DNA of 64,000 nt from Thinopyrum elongatum (taxonomy: Eukaryota; Streptophyta; Magnoliopsida; Poales; Poaceae): the NCBI GenBank assembly GCA_011799875.1, contig CM022297.1, positions 537,123,711 to 537,187,710 on the forward strand. Reading direction: 5' to 3'. How positions within the stretch are numbered: the stretch's first letter is position 1; the number at the start of each line of letters is the position of its first letter. The notes under the pieces were generated by a model that saw only the letters and a list, made by a program, of their open reading frames with translations, made no database searches and was not told the origin of the DNA. A program made the position numbers and the translations under genes. Shown in pieces: positions 1-12,100 of the stretch.

Positions 1-3000
1 TTGACCGCATTTTGAAATGGGCATGAAAAATTAAAAAAATCAAAAAAATTGGAAAACCTTCGCACTGTGTCAATATATGTGGCCAAGTTACCAGTAAAAA
101 TAATAAACTTATAATACGGTAATTATGTTTAAAAAGTGTTCTCAGAAACGAGATACCATGTGTGAAGATCATTGGCTTTCAAGCGAAATGATCAATGTTA
201 TGGTAGCATTCATGGTATAGTTTGTTAAAATGACCTCATATTATGCTCAAGACTGCATCTTGGATTGGCAAACAATGTTGGCTAAGTAAGTTTTCATTTT
301 CTTTTGACGAAAAAATCATTTTCCATTTTTCGAGTGCCCAAAATGAGTTTTTTTGTGAAGGACCTACCATATATTTATTGCAAAATTGTACCAAATCATT
401 TTTATAAAATATTAGGACATATTTAATGCACAATTGATCAAATATTTTGATGTCAAAAGATTTGATCCACCTCTCGTGAAAAACATAAATTTTCGCCGAT
501 TTAGTTGGAAGCGGGTCAAATTTGAACCGCAACTGCCTTATAGTTTGCTCTTTATTTTTTCCAAAAATCATTTCTATGTACATAAGTATATATTTAATCA
601 TAGAAACACCAAAAAATTTCCAAGATTCAACCACTAGCGAGCAACGGTCATGCCCGCCGTTTTGACCGCATTTTGAAATGGGCATGGAAAATTAAAAAAA
701 ATCAAAAAATTGGAAAACCTTCACGCTGTGTCATTATATGTGGCCAAGTTACCAATAAAAATAATAAAGTTATAATACGGTAATTATTTTTAAAAAGTGT
801 TCTCAGAAACGAGATACCATGTTTGAAGATCATTGGCTTTCATGCGAAATGATCAATGTTATGGTAGCATTCATGGTATAGTTTGTTCAAATGACCTTAT
901 ATTGTGCACAAGAGTGCATCTTGGATTGGCAAACAATGTTGGCTAAGGAAGTTTTCATTTTCTTTTGACGAAAAAATCATTTTCTATTTTTCGAGTGCCC
1001 AAAATGAGTTTTTTGTGAAGGACCTACCATATATTTATTGCAAAATTGTACCAAATCATTTTTCTAAAATATTAGGCCATATTTAATGCACAATTGATCA
1101 AATATTTTGATGTCAAAAGATTTGATCCACCTCTCGTGAAAAACACAAATTTCCGCCGATTCAGTTGGAAGCGGGTCAAATATGAAGTGCAGCTGCCTTA
1201 TAGTTTGCTCTTTATTTTTTCCAAAAATCATTTATAGGTACAGAAGTATATATTCAATCAGAGAAACACCAAAAAATTTCCAAGATTCAACCAATAGCGA
1301 GGAACGGTCATGCCCGCCGTTTTGACTGTATTTTGAAATGGGCATGAAAAATTCAAAAAAAAATCAAAAAATTGGAAAACCATCGCACTGTGTCATTATA
1401 TGTGGCCAAGTTATCAGTAAAAATAATAAACTTATAATACGGTAATTATTTTTAAGTGTTCTCAGAAACGAGCTGTCGTGTGTGAAGATCATTGGCTTTC
1501 AAGCGAAATGATCAATGTTATGGTAGCATTCATGGTATAGTTTGTTCAAATGACCTCATATTGTGCACAAGGGTGCATATTGGATTGGCAAACAATGTTG
1601 GCTAAGGAAGTTTTCATTTTCTTTTGACGAAAAAATCATTTTCCATTTTTCGAGTGCCCAAAATGAGTTTTTTTTGTGAAGGACCTACCATATATTTATT
1701 GCAAAATTGTACCAAATCATTTTTCAAAATATTAGGCCATATTTAATGCACAATTGATCAAATATTTGGGTGTCAAAATATTTGATCCACCTCTCGTGAA
1801 AAACATAACTTTCCGCCGATTCAGTTGGAAGCGGGTCAAATTTGAACTGCAGCTGCCTTATAGTTTGCTCTTTATTTTTTCCAAAAATAATTTCTAGGTA
1901 CATAAGTATATATTTAATCAGAGAAACACCAAAAAATTTCCAAGATTCAACTACTAGCGAGGAACGGTCATCCCCGCCGTTTTGTTCGCATTTTGAAATG
2001 GGCATGAAAAAATAAAAAAAATCAAAAAATTGGAAAACCTTCGCACTGTGTCATTATATGTGGCCAAGTTACCAGTAAAAATAATAAACTTATAATACGG
2101 TATTTATTTTAAAAAAGTGTTCTCAGAAACGAGTTGCCATGTGTGAAGATCATTGGCTTTCAAGCGAAATGATCAATGTTATGGTAGCATTCATGGTATA
2201 GTTTGTTCAAATGGCCTCATATTGTGCACAAGGGCGCATCTTGGATTGGGAAACAATGTTGGCTAAGTAAGTTTTCATTTTATTTTGACGAAAAAATCAT
2301 TTTCCATTTTTCGAGTGCCCAAAATGAGTTTTTTTGTGAAGGACCTACCATATATTTATTGCAAAATTGTACCAAATCATTTTTATAAAATATTAGGCCA
2401 TATTTAATGCACAATTGATCAAATATTTGGGTGTCAAAAGATTTGATCCACCACTCGTTAAAAACACAAATTTCCGCCGATTCACTTGGAAGCGGGTCAA
2501 ATTTGAACTGCAGCTGCCTTATAGTTTGCTCTTTATTTTTTCCAAAAATCATTTCTAGGTACATAAGTATATATTTAATCAGAGAAACACCAAAAAATTT
2601 CCAAGATTCAACCACTAGTGAGGAACGGTCATGCCCGCCGTTTTGACCATATTTTGAAATGGGCATGAAAAATTAAAAAAAATCAAAAAATTGGAAAACC
2701 TTTGCACTGTGTCATTATATATGGCCAAGTTACCAGTAAAAATAATAAACTTATAATACGGTAATTATTTTTAAAAAGTGTTCTTAGAAACGAGCTGCCA
2801 TGTGTGAAGATCACTGGCTTTCAAGCGAAATGATCAATGTTATGGTAGCATTCATGGTATAGTTTTTTCAAATGACCTCATATTGTGCACAAGGGTGCAT
2901 CTTGGATTGGCAAACAATGTTGGCTAAGTAAGTTTTCATTTTCTTTTGACAAAAAAATCATTTTCCATTTTTCGAGTGCCCAAAATGAGTTTTTTTGTGA

Positions 3001-5229
3001 AGGACCTACCATATATTTATTGCAAAATTGTACCAAATCATTTTTCTAAAATATTAGGTCATATTTAATGCACAATTGATCAAATATTTGGGTGTCAAAA
3101 GATTTGATCCACCTCTCGTGAAAAACACAAATTTTCGTCGATTCAAGTGGAAGCGGGTCAAATTTGAACTGCAGCTGCCTTATAGTTTGCTCTTTATTTT
3201 TTCCAAAAATCATTTCTAGGTACATAAGTATATAGTTAATCAGAGAAACACCAAAAAAATTCCAAGATTCAACCACTAGCGAGGAACGGTCATGCCCGCC
3301 GTTTTGGCCGCATTTTGAAATGGTCATGAAAAATTAAAAAAATTAAAAAATTGGAAAACCTTCACACTGTGTCATTATATGTGGCCAAGTTACCAGTTAA
3401 AATAATAAACCTATAATATGGTAATTGTTTTTAAAAAGTGTTCTCAGAAACGAGAAACCATGTGTGAAGATCATTGGCTTTCAAGCGAAATGATCAATGT
3501 TATGGTAGCATTCATGGTATAGTTTGTTCAAATGACCTCATATTGTGCACAAGGGTGCATCTTGGATTGGAAAACAATGTTGGCTAAGGAAGTTTTCATT
3601 TTCTTTTGATGAAAAAATCATTTTCCATTTTTTGAGTGCCCAAAATGAGTTTTTTTGTGAAGGACCTACCATATATTTATTGCAAAATTGTACCAAATCA
3701 TTTTTCTAAAATATTAGGCCATATTTAATGGACAATTGATTAAATATTTTGGTGTCAAAAGATTTGATCCACCTCTAGTGAAAAACACAAATTTCCGCCG
3801 ATTCAGTTGGATGCGGGTAAAATTTGAACTGCAGCTGCCTTATAGTTTGCTCTTTATTTTTTACAAAAATCATTTCTAGGTACATAAGTATACATTTAAT
3901 TAGAGAAACACCAAATTTTTTCCAAGATTCAACAACTAGCGAGGAACGGTCATGCCCGCCATTTTGACCGCATTTTGAAATGGGCATGAAAAATTTAAAA
4001 AAAATCGAAAATTTAGAAAACCTTCGCACTGTGTCATTATATGTGGCCAAGTTACCAGTAAAAAATAATAAACTTATAATACGGTAATTATTTTAAAAAG
4101 TGTTCTCAGAAACGAGATACCATGTGTGAAGATCACTGGCTTTCAAGCGAAATGATCAATGTTATGGTAGCATTCATGGTATAGTTTGTTCAAATGACCT
4201 CATATTGTGCACAAGGGTGCATCTTGGATTGGCAAACAATGTTGGCTAAGGAAGTTTTCATTTTCTTTTGACGAAAAAATTATTTTCCATTTTTCGAGTG
4301 CCCAAAATGAGTTTTTTTGTGAAGGACCTACCATATATTTATTGCAAAATTGTACCAAATCATTTTTATAAAATATTAGGCCATATTTAATGCACAATTT
4401 ATCAAATATTTGGGTGTCAAAATATTTGATCCACCTCTCGTGAAAAACACAAATTTCCGCCGATTCAGTTGGAAGCGGGTCAAATTTGAACTGCAGCTGC
4501 CTTATAGTTTGCTCTTTATTTTTTTCAAAAATCATTTCTAGGTACATAAGTATATATTTACTCAGAGAAACACCAAAAAATTTCCAAGATTCAACAACTA
4601 GCGAGGAACGGTCATGCCCGTCATTTTGACCCTATTTTGAAATGGGCATGAAAAATTCAAAAAAAATCAAAAAATTGGAAAACCTTCGCACTGTGTCATT
4701 ATATGTGGCCAAGTTACCAGTAAAAATAATAAACTTATAATACGGTAATTATTTTTAAAAAGTGTTCTCAGAAACGAGCTACCATGTGTGAAGATCAATG
4801 GCTTTCAAGCCAAATGATCAATGTTATGTTAGCATTCATGGTATAGTTTGTTCAAATGACCTTATATTGTGCACAAGGTTGCATCTTGGATTTGCAAACA
4901 ATGTTGCCTAAGGAAGTTTTCATTTTATTTGCACAAAAAATTCATTTTCCATTTTTTAAGTGCCCCAAATGAGCTTTTTTGTGAAGGACCTACCAAATAT
5001 TTGTTGCAAAATTGGACCAAATCATTTTTCTAAAATATTAGGCCATGTTTAATGCATAATTGACAAAATGGTTGGGTGTCCAAAGCTTTTATCCACCTCT
5101 CGTGAAAAAGACAAATTTCCACCGATTTAGTTGGAAACGGGTCAAATTTGAACTGCAGCTGCCTTATAGTTTGCTCTTTATTTTTTCCAAAAATCATTTC
5201 TAGTTACATAAGTATCTATTTAAGCAGAA
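1..5229. repeat. Tandem satellite array, ~660-bp unit, eight copies
   Basis: Eight head-to-tail units begin near 1, 661, 1320, 1980, 2641, 3301, 3961 and 4622, each starting around the phrase TTTTGAAATGGGCATG. Copies are highly similar with scattered substitutions and small A/T-run indels. The eighth copy diverges most and is cut at about 5229. Units are AT-rich. The minus strand of each unit holds a related open frame of about 93 to 149 codons, usually ended by a TAT/TAG difference at one site. It has no recognised domain and is probably incidental. The array lies inside CACTA element 1, and a diverged array of the same family lies inside CACTA element 3 (48060-49545). Confidence 0.93.
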
Positions 5230-5470
5230 ATACATGGTTTGGTGGCGATACGTCGAGGTTTGGACGGTGCCCGAGGGCCCTAACTCCAATGCGTGTAAAC
5301 TCGCATGCCCGCCGCATGGTCACCGCGTGACCATAGCGTTGCCTTGCGTTCTGGGCGGCCTAGGCATGTCTAGTGGGTTGGGCACTCCCCATGTAGGTGC
5401 TAGGAAGAAAATGACAACAGAAGAATCTCACGAGGAGACCGAACTATGCTCAAACATGAATTAGCAGCCA
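5230..5470. other. GC-rich block next to the satellite array
   Basis: The AT-rich satellite stops abruptly and is followed by about 170 bp of GC-rich sequence containing reiterated GCATG and CGCATGG words, then a transition back to AT-rich sequence. Short open frames cross it but none has a recognisable domain. It probably belongs to the CACTA element 1 internal region. Confidence 0.5.
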
Positions 5471-7200
5471 AGTGTTTCATTAGCGGTACGGGAAATGCAC
5501 ATGGCCAATGAGCCTAAGTTTTGGCTGAGGATGATCATCTACTAGGGAGACTGTCTTGGCAAATTTTCAGCTCAAATGGAGGAGCTTAGATTGCACTTGC
5601 TTTGCAAAGTGCCACATCGGGCAGAAATATGGATGTTAAAGCTGGGCTCAAATGAACAAATGGATTGAGATGAAATTTTGTGGATTATGGTCATTTGGGC
5701 ATAGGAAAGAACTGTAATTTTTTTATACCATTTGGATAATCCTAGCTTGTACTTTCTTCACAAAGCTTCTCTCTGGATAGAAACTTTAGAAATTTGCCAA
5801 GGAAGATTTAATAGGAAAATGGAGCTGAATATTGGAATGTGGCAATGATTTGGATATGTAAGAGGGCACAAGAAGTTTGAGGGCAATAGGAAGTGTCTAG
5901 ATAGCACTTGCTTTGCAATGTGCCAATCTGGACAAAAAATAGAAATTGAAGCTGGGCTTACATAGATGATTGGATTGTGCTAAAATTTGGTGTAGGGAGT
6001 TTATATGGTCAGGGTAATGTCCTGGTAAATTGGCAGCAATATAAAATGTAGTTACTTCACAAACTAAAAATATTACAAGAAACAAAGATTCGATGGTGAG
6101 CTCACATGGTTGTTAGATAGAGTTAAAATTTTGTGTAGAGCTATGAATTTGGCATATAGAATATGTGGCAAAAATTCAACTCATTAGGATATTCCTATCT
6201 AGTACTTCCTTCACAAAGGTTCTAGCTGAACAGAAACTTTGGAAATTTGCCGAGGAATATTTACTAGGCAAATAGAGCTTAATATTGGCATGTGGCAATG
6301 ATTTGGATATGGAAGACTGACCAAAAAGTTTGAGGGCAATAGGAGGGGTATAGATAGCACTTGCTTTGTAATGTGCCAATCTGGATAGAAAATAAAAATT
6401 GAAGCTGGGCTTACATAGATGATTTTATTGAGATGCAATTTGGAGGAGGGTGATAATTTGTGCATATGAAGGCACTGTATAAATTTCATGCCATTTGGAT
6501 ATATAAAAATGGTGCTTCCTGCACAATGCTCTCCACTGAACAGAAAATTGGGAAAAATATTGAGGGAAAATGGTTAAATTAAATGAGCTAAAATTTGGTG
6601 GAGGGAGATTCTATGGGCAGGGTCATGTCCTGGTAAATTTTCAGCAATTATAAAGCAATATAAAATATAGTTGCTTCACAAACTGAAAATATTATGAGAA
6701 ACAAAGATTGGATGGTGATCTCTCATGGATTGTTAGATGGGGCTAAAATTTTGTGGAGAGCCATTATATGGGCATATAGAATATGCGGCAAAAATTCAAC
6801 TCATTAGGATATGCATAGCTAGTACTTTTTTCACAAAGGTTCTAGGTGGACAAAAAGTTTGGAAATTTGCCAAGGAAGATTTACTGGGCAAATGGAGCTG
6901 AATTTTGTCATGAGGCAATTATTTGGATAGGAAAGAGTGCCCAAAAATTTTGAGGGCAATCAAGAATATATAAATAGCACTTCCTTCACAAAGTGCTGTT
7001 TTGAACAGAATAGAAAAATGAATATTGTTGAATTATTTTTGAACTAAACAAGGAAGGTTTTTTTACATATTTGACGAAGATATGACCCAAAGAATTTATG
7101 GGATTTTTTTGGGAATTTTGAGAAAAACAGAAATATAGGTTGCTTCACAACCTAGGGCAAAAATTGACACATGGACATGACACATAGGCAAAACTGATGA
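5471..7200. repeat. Degenerate ~450-620-bp direct repeats inside CACTA element 1
   Basis: Imperfect repeats recur with marker phrases such as GGAAATTTGCCRAGGAAGAT and TGGGGCTAAAATTTTGTGGA. The phrase around the CTAGTACTT word occurs near 5750, 6200 and 6815, spaced about 450 and 620 bp. Related phrases (CAATCTGGACAAAAAATAG, GCAGCAATATAAAAT) recur in the same order. No coding function is evident; short open frames here are shadows of the repeats. The sequence is typical of non-coding interior of a large CACTA element. Confidence 0.65.
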
Positions 7201-7204
7201 GGTG

Positions 7205-7481
7205 GCGCCTAGTCATAGCAATCCACCACAACTTACAAGGTTATGACCATCTATATTGGTCGTGATCAGCTAGAAATAAGGCAGCGGACCAGTGCTGTAT
7301 GCTTTATGACTATTTCGTGTAAGGAAATTACGACCTTTCTGACCAAAATGGTCGTTATAGTTTAGGGTTTGGAGCCCTCCGAACAGCTTGCGACCAATTG
7401 GTCTCAAATGGTCGTAGATTTACGACCATTTCTTCTAGGGTCACTGACAGAAGGTCATAAGTTGACATATTTCTTGTAGTG
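7205..7481 (-). repeat. CACTA element 1 terminal inverted repeat and subterminal region
   Basis: The segment ends with the complement of CACTACAAGAAA at 7470-7481. Just inside are repeated subterminal words GGTCGTAA / TTACGACC (around 7325-7440), the type of motif normally bound by TNP1-like proteins in CACTA elements. The same words at matching spacing occur at 39960-40100 in element 3. Confidence 0.85.
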
Positions 7482-7735
7482 CCCGTCGCCGCCCCGGCCT
7501 GTCACCGCCCCCGTCGCCGTCGCCGTCCCCATCGCCGCGCCCGTCCCCGTCGCGCGCCGCCCAGGCCCGTCCCTGTCGCCGCCCGGCCCGTCCCCGTCGC
7601 CGCCCCAACCCGTCGCCGCCCCCCGTCGCCGCCCCCGTCGCCTCGCCTCGCCGGCCGTCGCCCCGCTGTAAGACCCGGCCCCCTGCCGCGCGCCCTCACA
7701 CACACACGCACAGAGTACACACACACACAGAAATT
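7482..7735. repeat. GTCGCC-type low-complexity stretch with CA microsatellite
   Basis: About 190 bp of degenerate CCGTCGCC/CCCGTCGCCG repeats (very high GC) run to about 7675, followed by CACACA runs at 7694-7730. All reading frames are open only because of composition (Pro/Arg/Ala-rich), so no gene is called. Confidence 0.8.
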
Positions 7736-7774
7736 TTCTTAATTATTTTCTGTTTTTCTGTTTTTTAGTTTTTT

Positions 7775-8110
7775 ATACTTTTAGTTATAGAAATGTTAGA
7801 TGAATTATATATATATATATATGTTAGATTAATGTCAAAGTTTTAGATGAATTAAATTAATGTCAAATGTTAGATGAATTAGATATATTAATGTCAAATG
7901 TTAGATGAATTAGATAGAAATGTTAGATTAATGTCAAATGTTAGATGAATTAGATAGAAATATTAGATGAATTAGTTTTTTATACTTTTAGTTATAGATG
8001 AATTAGATATATTAATGTTAGATGAATTAGTTTTTTATACTTTTGTCAAATGTTAGATGAATTAGTTAGATATATTAATGTTAGATGAATTAGCTAGCTA
8101 GCTAGATATC
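7775..8110. repeat. TTAGATGAATTAG-type AT-rich minisatellite
   Basis: The words TTAGATGAATTAG, ATGTCAAATG and AGATATATTAATG recur about ten times in changing order through the segment, with a short AT run near 7808-7822. It lies just upstream of the first CACTA 2 ORF, and no gene is visible. Confidence 0.8.
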
Positions 8111-8173
8111 ATATGTCCAAGTTTGAATTTTGACATATGCAACATTTGATCATATAGAATTTGCATATAGAAT

Positions 8174-8626
8174 TTGTTCTCGACGTCAACGATGCCGGGC
8201 CAGCATCCTCACCGTCGACCCGTTCGCGACGACGTCCCGTTTCAGAGGAGCCATGTCCGGGACTGGGCTCCGCCGGGCTGGCACTGGGAGGTGCTACCTT
8301 CAGGGGCGCGCCGCTTGGTGAGGAACCCGGCCCCGGGTCCCGTCGTCGACCCGGAGCTCCTTTGGTGGCGTTCGTGTGGGCCACTTTCGGTGCGGAGGGA
8401 GCCGGCCCCGCTGGAGGTGGTACGTCGCCGTGTCAGGGAGGAGGACGAGCACGTCCGTCGCTACATGGCTGCGTTGGATGTCAGGTTCTCCAATACCTGG
8501 CAGGTTCTTCGAAGATCTCACCCGAGCTATGATCCTGTGATGGTTCCTTCTCTTTGGGTGTCCACCGCCCGCGCCTCAGGAACCGCGAGTGAACTATATT
8601 ATTCGATAGTATTCGATCTATATTAG
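8174..8626 (+). CDS. CACTA element 2 accessory ORF (short, hypothetical)
   Basis: The 150-codon open frame reads from ATG at 8174. Residues ~30 to 130 are rich in Trp, Arg and Pro (APPGWHWEVLPSGARRLVRN at ~31-50, later RREEDEHVRRYMAAL-like and NTWQVLRRSHPSYDP), which looks like real coding rather than noise. It resembles proteins I associate with the 5' exon of grass CACTA ORFs, but I cannot name a domain. Usable coding probably stops near codon 140, where the sequence becomes AT-rich repeat (TATTCGAT). It may be the first exon of the gene continuing at 9133-12852. Function is unknown. Confidence 0.5.
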   Translation: MFSTSTMPGQHPHRRPVRDDVPFQRSHVRDWAPPGWHWEVLPSGARRLVRNPAPGPVVDPELLWWRSCGPLSVRREPAPLEVVRRRVREEDEHVRRYMAALDVRFSNTWQVLRRSHPSYDPVMVPSLWVSTARASGTASELYYSIVFDLY

Positions 8627-8775
8627 CTAGCTAGTGATGTATTCGATAATATTTGAGACAGTGTATTCGAGATTATATATATTATTCGATAATATTCGAG
8701 ACGATGTATTCGAGATTATATATATTATTCGATAATATTCGAGACGATGTATTCGAGATTATATTTGATGATGCA
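8595..8775. repeat. TATTCGATAATATTCGAGAC minisatellite
   Basis: Three to four copies of a ~46-bp unit containing ATTCGATAATATTCGAGAC and GTATTCGAGATTATAT follow each other. It is AT-rich, non-coding and lies between two ORF blocks of CACTA 2, probably within an intron. Confidence 0.8.
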
Positions 8776-9132
8776 TATTATGTACTATGATTCAGTTTTT
8801 CCTTATTGATTGCATGCATGCATTGTAATTTGAATACTAAATTGTTTTATATTTCTCGGAATAGTAAATAAAGCTATTGACAATACCGGCAGAGAAGGAG
8901 AGGAGGCCCTGTTCAACATCATACGATCATCCCCTCGCCTAGATGAGTTGAGAAGATGACGGCTCGCAATATCTGAACCCTACCGGTGAGGGTATGATAT
9001 TTGATGAAGACGAACGAATAGATGAAGTCCAGAACATATTATGATGACGAAGAAAATGTTGATCTTGAAATGACAAAGGCCGGCGAGGTATATTTATATA
9101 AGCAGGCATCTGGTGATCATCACATGTTTTAA
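8776..9132. other. Intron or decayed exon of the CACTA 2 gene
   Basis: Around 8900-9090 there are coding-like remnants (acidic Asp/Glu-rich frames such as DEDERIDEVQN, broken by stops and frameshifts). The rest is AT-rich. I cannot define exon limits. Confidence 0.4.
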
Positions 9133-12100
9133 ATGATTTGTATATATATTAACGAATCATCTTTCTTTTTCAGCCCTCCGGAGATCGAGCAAATCTTCTA
9201 CAGGCAGGACAGTGCGAGGCCGGCCAAAAAGTTGAAGGATGGCGTAAAGACACCATCGTGCATCAAACCTAATGGGAACCAAGCGAGCCTAAGAAGAATG
9301 CGGAAGTTCGTTCATCAGTGCGGAGTTCTTGTGTGAGGACCAAATCCGATCTCTCATTCAAGAATGGAAAAAGCCAGCACAGGAACGTCCAGATCTTACT
9401 TTTGTTGACCAAAGAGCAAAAGATCTGCTTTGGGAATCTCTCATGTCACATTTCACCCACCAATCATTTCACAGATGCAGATATGCAGAAAGTCAAGGAC
9501 GCTGCTCTAGGAAGAGGCGGTTGCATTCAACAACCACAAGAAAAGTATATGAGCCAAGTACGTCGAAGGGAAAGAAGACTCCAGAATTCACGGGAACACT
9601 GGAGAAGCAAAGAGATCACTGGCCCGCTTTCGTGAAATTCAAGGAATCGGAAATTAGCTAAGGAACGGTCGAGAATAAACAAGCTCAATGCCGCAAGAAA
9701 AAGGAGCATTACCATAGGCTGGGGCCAGGTGGCTACGCGGTGGCCCGGCCTAAGTGGGATAAGGCTGAGCAACAGATGGGATGCAGGGGTCATTCCAAGT
9801 ACATTGTGCTGGCCCCCAGGTGCAGGACTTGGTTCTATGCGCATGGGGGGACGTTGGACCCAAAGACAGGCCAGGTTTTGGAGAGGGCAAGTCTTAAAGG
9901 AGCCGACCTCAAATACTTGTTGCAATAGAAGAGGCTCGAACGGGGGTGTTCACGCCCCACAGAGAGAATGATGAGCTTACACGCGCCCTGGGAAATCGAG
10001 CACCCGGGAAGAACACGAGGAAAGGCGTTGTTCCGTGGTATGAGGGGTTTCAGGACTGGAACACCGACTAAAGAAGCGTGGCGAGAAAGAAGATGGAGGA
10101 GGAGAAGAAGAGGAAGCTGGAGGAGGAGCAGAGGAAGCAGGAAGCAGAACGCCTTCAAGGCCTAGAATCAGCGCACGCAGAGTTGGCACTCCAATTCCAG
10201 CGGCAGCAACAGCAGATCGACTCACTTAGCCAGGAAAGGGGGTCTCAGCAGCGGCAGCAGCTAGCGGATCCAACATTGGATAGCACCGTCCCATCCATGC
10301 CGAGAAGTAGCGTGGGTTCCGCCCCGGGCGAGGCACTGCTGGATAGATACCCTGTGGATGACATCATGGAAAACACTAATTATGATCTACACTTCAAAAT
10401 GAAGAACATATCCATGAAGGTGGCGGACGTCGTTGCTTATACAAATCCCCCTGAAGCAACCTTCCATTGCAACCCGATTCCAGCTGGCTATGCTCGTGTC
10501 ATGGTTGATGAAGTGGTGGCACAATATTCGGGGCTAGAGCTTGACATTCCTGGAGGTGACGACGAGCACACACTGGGAGAGGCCATACATCATATCATTC
10601 TATGGAGAAAGGATTGCATCATCTTTCCAAGGCCACCGACACCGCGTCAGCCGACTCCTCCTCCAAGTCCGCCACCACGTCAGCAGACTCCCACTCCTCC
10701 AAGTCATCAGCCACCGCCTCAGCAGAGTCCTGCTCCTTCAAGTCCGCCAACGCGTCAGGCCACTCCTCCTCCTCCAAGTCCGGCACCGCGTCAGCCCACT
10801 CCTCCTCCTCCAAGTCCGGTAACGCGTCAGCCCACTCCTCCTCCTCCAAGGCAGGCACCGCGTCAGCCGTCTCCGCCGCCTCAGCGGGCTACGCCGCCTA
10901 AGCAACAGCGGAAGAGAGCCGCCGCAGCTATGGTGGCTAGCGGTACAAGTACAGGTACAGGAGGCAAGAGATTCCAATTTGGTCCAAGCCTCACGCCTCT
11001 TCCGAAGAGGCCTTACGACCTAACTGAGGAGAAAAACGAAGCACAAGTGCAAGCCGAATTAAGGGCCCATTTTGGACCGAAAGCGCCACCGCCGCCAAAG
11101 GAGATAGTACCTGAGCATGTCATTGACCACTTTATTCGTATGGCTCAACCACCAGCTCCCAAGCCTATTGACTCAGACTATGAGCGCCAAATCAGGAAGG
11201 CATATCAAGCACAAAAAAAGAAGGAGTCGAGCTCGAGCTCCAGCGAAGCAGCTGCCAAAAAAAGCGGGAAACTGTTCCCCAGCTGGGAGAACAGGCGGTG
11301 CAATCGATCCCCCCGCTCATTGTACCAACACATGTGAGTATCGGCGCCGATCAGCTGGTAATAACCGACGATCATAGAAGGCAGGCTGAAGAGATCGGAT
11401 GCACTATAGAACAACTCCTAGGCATCGAGCCCATGGAAAAGTTTACAGAGTAGCAACTAAAATGGAAATATGCCCGCGGTGAACCTCTGGTCAAGCCTGA
11501 GGAGGTGAAGAAGCTCTCAACGAGAATGTATGAATTGCATGAATGGTACATGAAAATTATCAAGACTACCAATCGAGAGTCCCTCATGGTGAGAGTCAAG
11601 CCAGAGCATTACTACAATGCGAATGCTCTGTATGTTGAGTTTACAGAACTGTTTCAATTATTCAATCAAGACGCACTCGACAAATCTATCGTCAGTTGCT
11701 ATTGTCTGTAAGTGATTTCTTTCTGTAATTTAAGTCTCAAGCTAGCTGTAGTGCTCGTTGATCATTGCCTGTAATTATCCTCACTATATTCTTTTCTGTG
11801 GTATTATGCAGAATGAAGATCTATGAAATGAAAAAAGCTGGACGCTATGGCATTGGGTTCATTGACCCAAATACCATTAATCAAGAGACATGGTCACAAG
11901 AATGGTCGAAAAAAGACACAGAGAAAACCTTTCTACAGTTCTTGAAGTGCCTAAATACCAATCGAGATATACTATTTCCTTACAACTTCGAGTGAGTCAC
12001 ACTGTCTTGTACTACAAATTCTGTTTTTGCTTACTAGCTAGATGTTAATAAGTGTATAGGGTTTAGGGTAGTTGATGAGTGTTATGCACATGCCCGCTTA

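Larger units (their letters stand above)
1..7481 (-). mobile_element. CACTA element 1 (partial, right end present)
   Basis: The reverse complement of the right edge reads CACTACAAGAAATATG..., a classic CACTA-type terminal inverted repeat. Its first 23 bases are identical to the left end of CACTA element 3 at 39919, and the next ~270 bases stay clearly similar, so the two belong to one family. The body holds a ~660-bp satellite array (1-5229), a GC-rich block, then AT-rich degenerate repeats. No transposase coding is visible, so this looks like a non-autonomous derivative. The left end lies outside the window. The minus orientation is inferred only because the visible end matches the TNP2-side end of element 3; CACTA ends resemble each other, so this is not certain. 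It appears to be inserted in CACTA element 2, whose internal sequence continues from 7482. Confidence 0.8.

Noticed and set aside
1..5229. CRISPR-like or array-type immune locus
   Set aside because: Units are ~660 bp and contiguous without short repeats and unique spacers; this is a eukaryotic satellite within a transposon.
7455..7742. Overlapping open frames on both strands in the GTCGCC stretch
   Set aside because: Simple-sequence artefacts (poly Arg/Pro/Ala/Gly), and they cross the CACTA 1 boundary.
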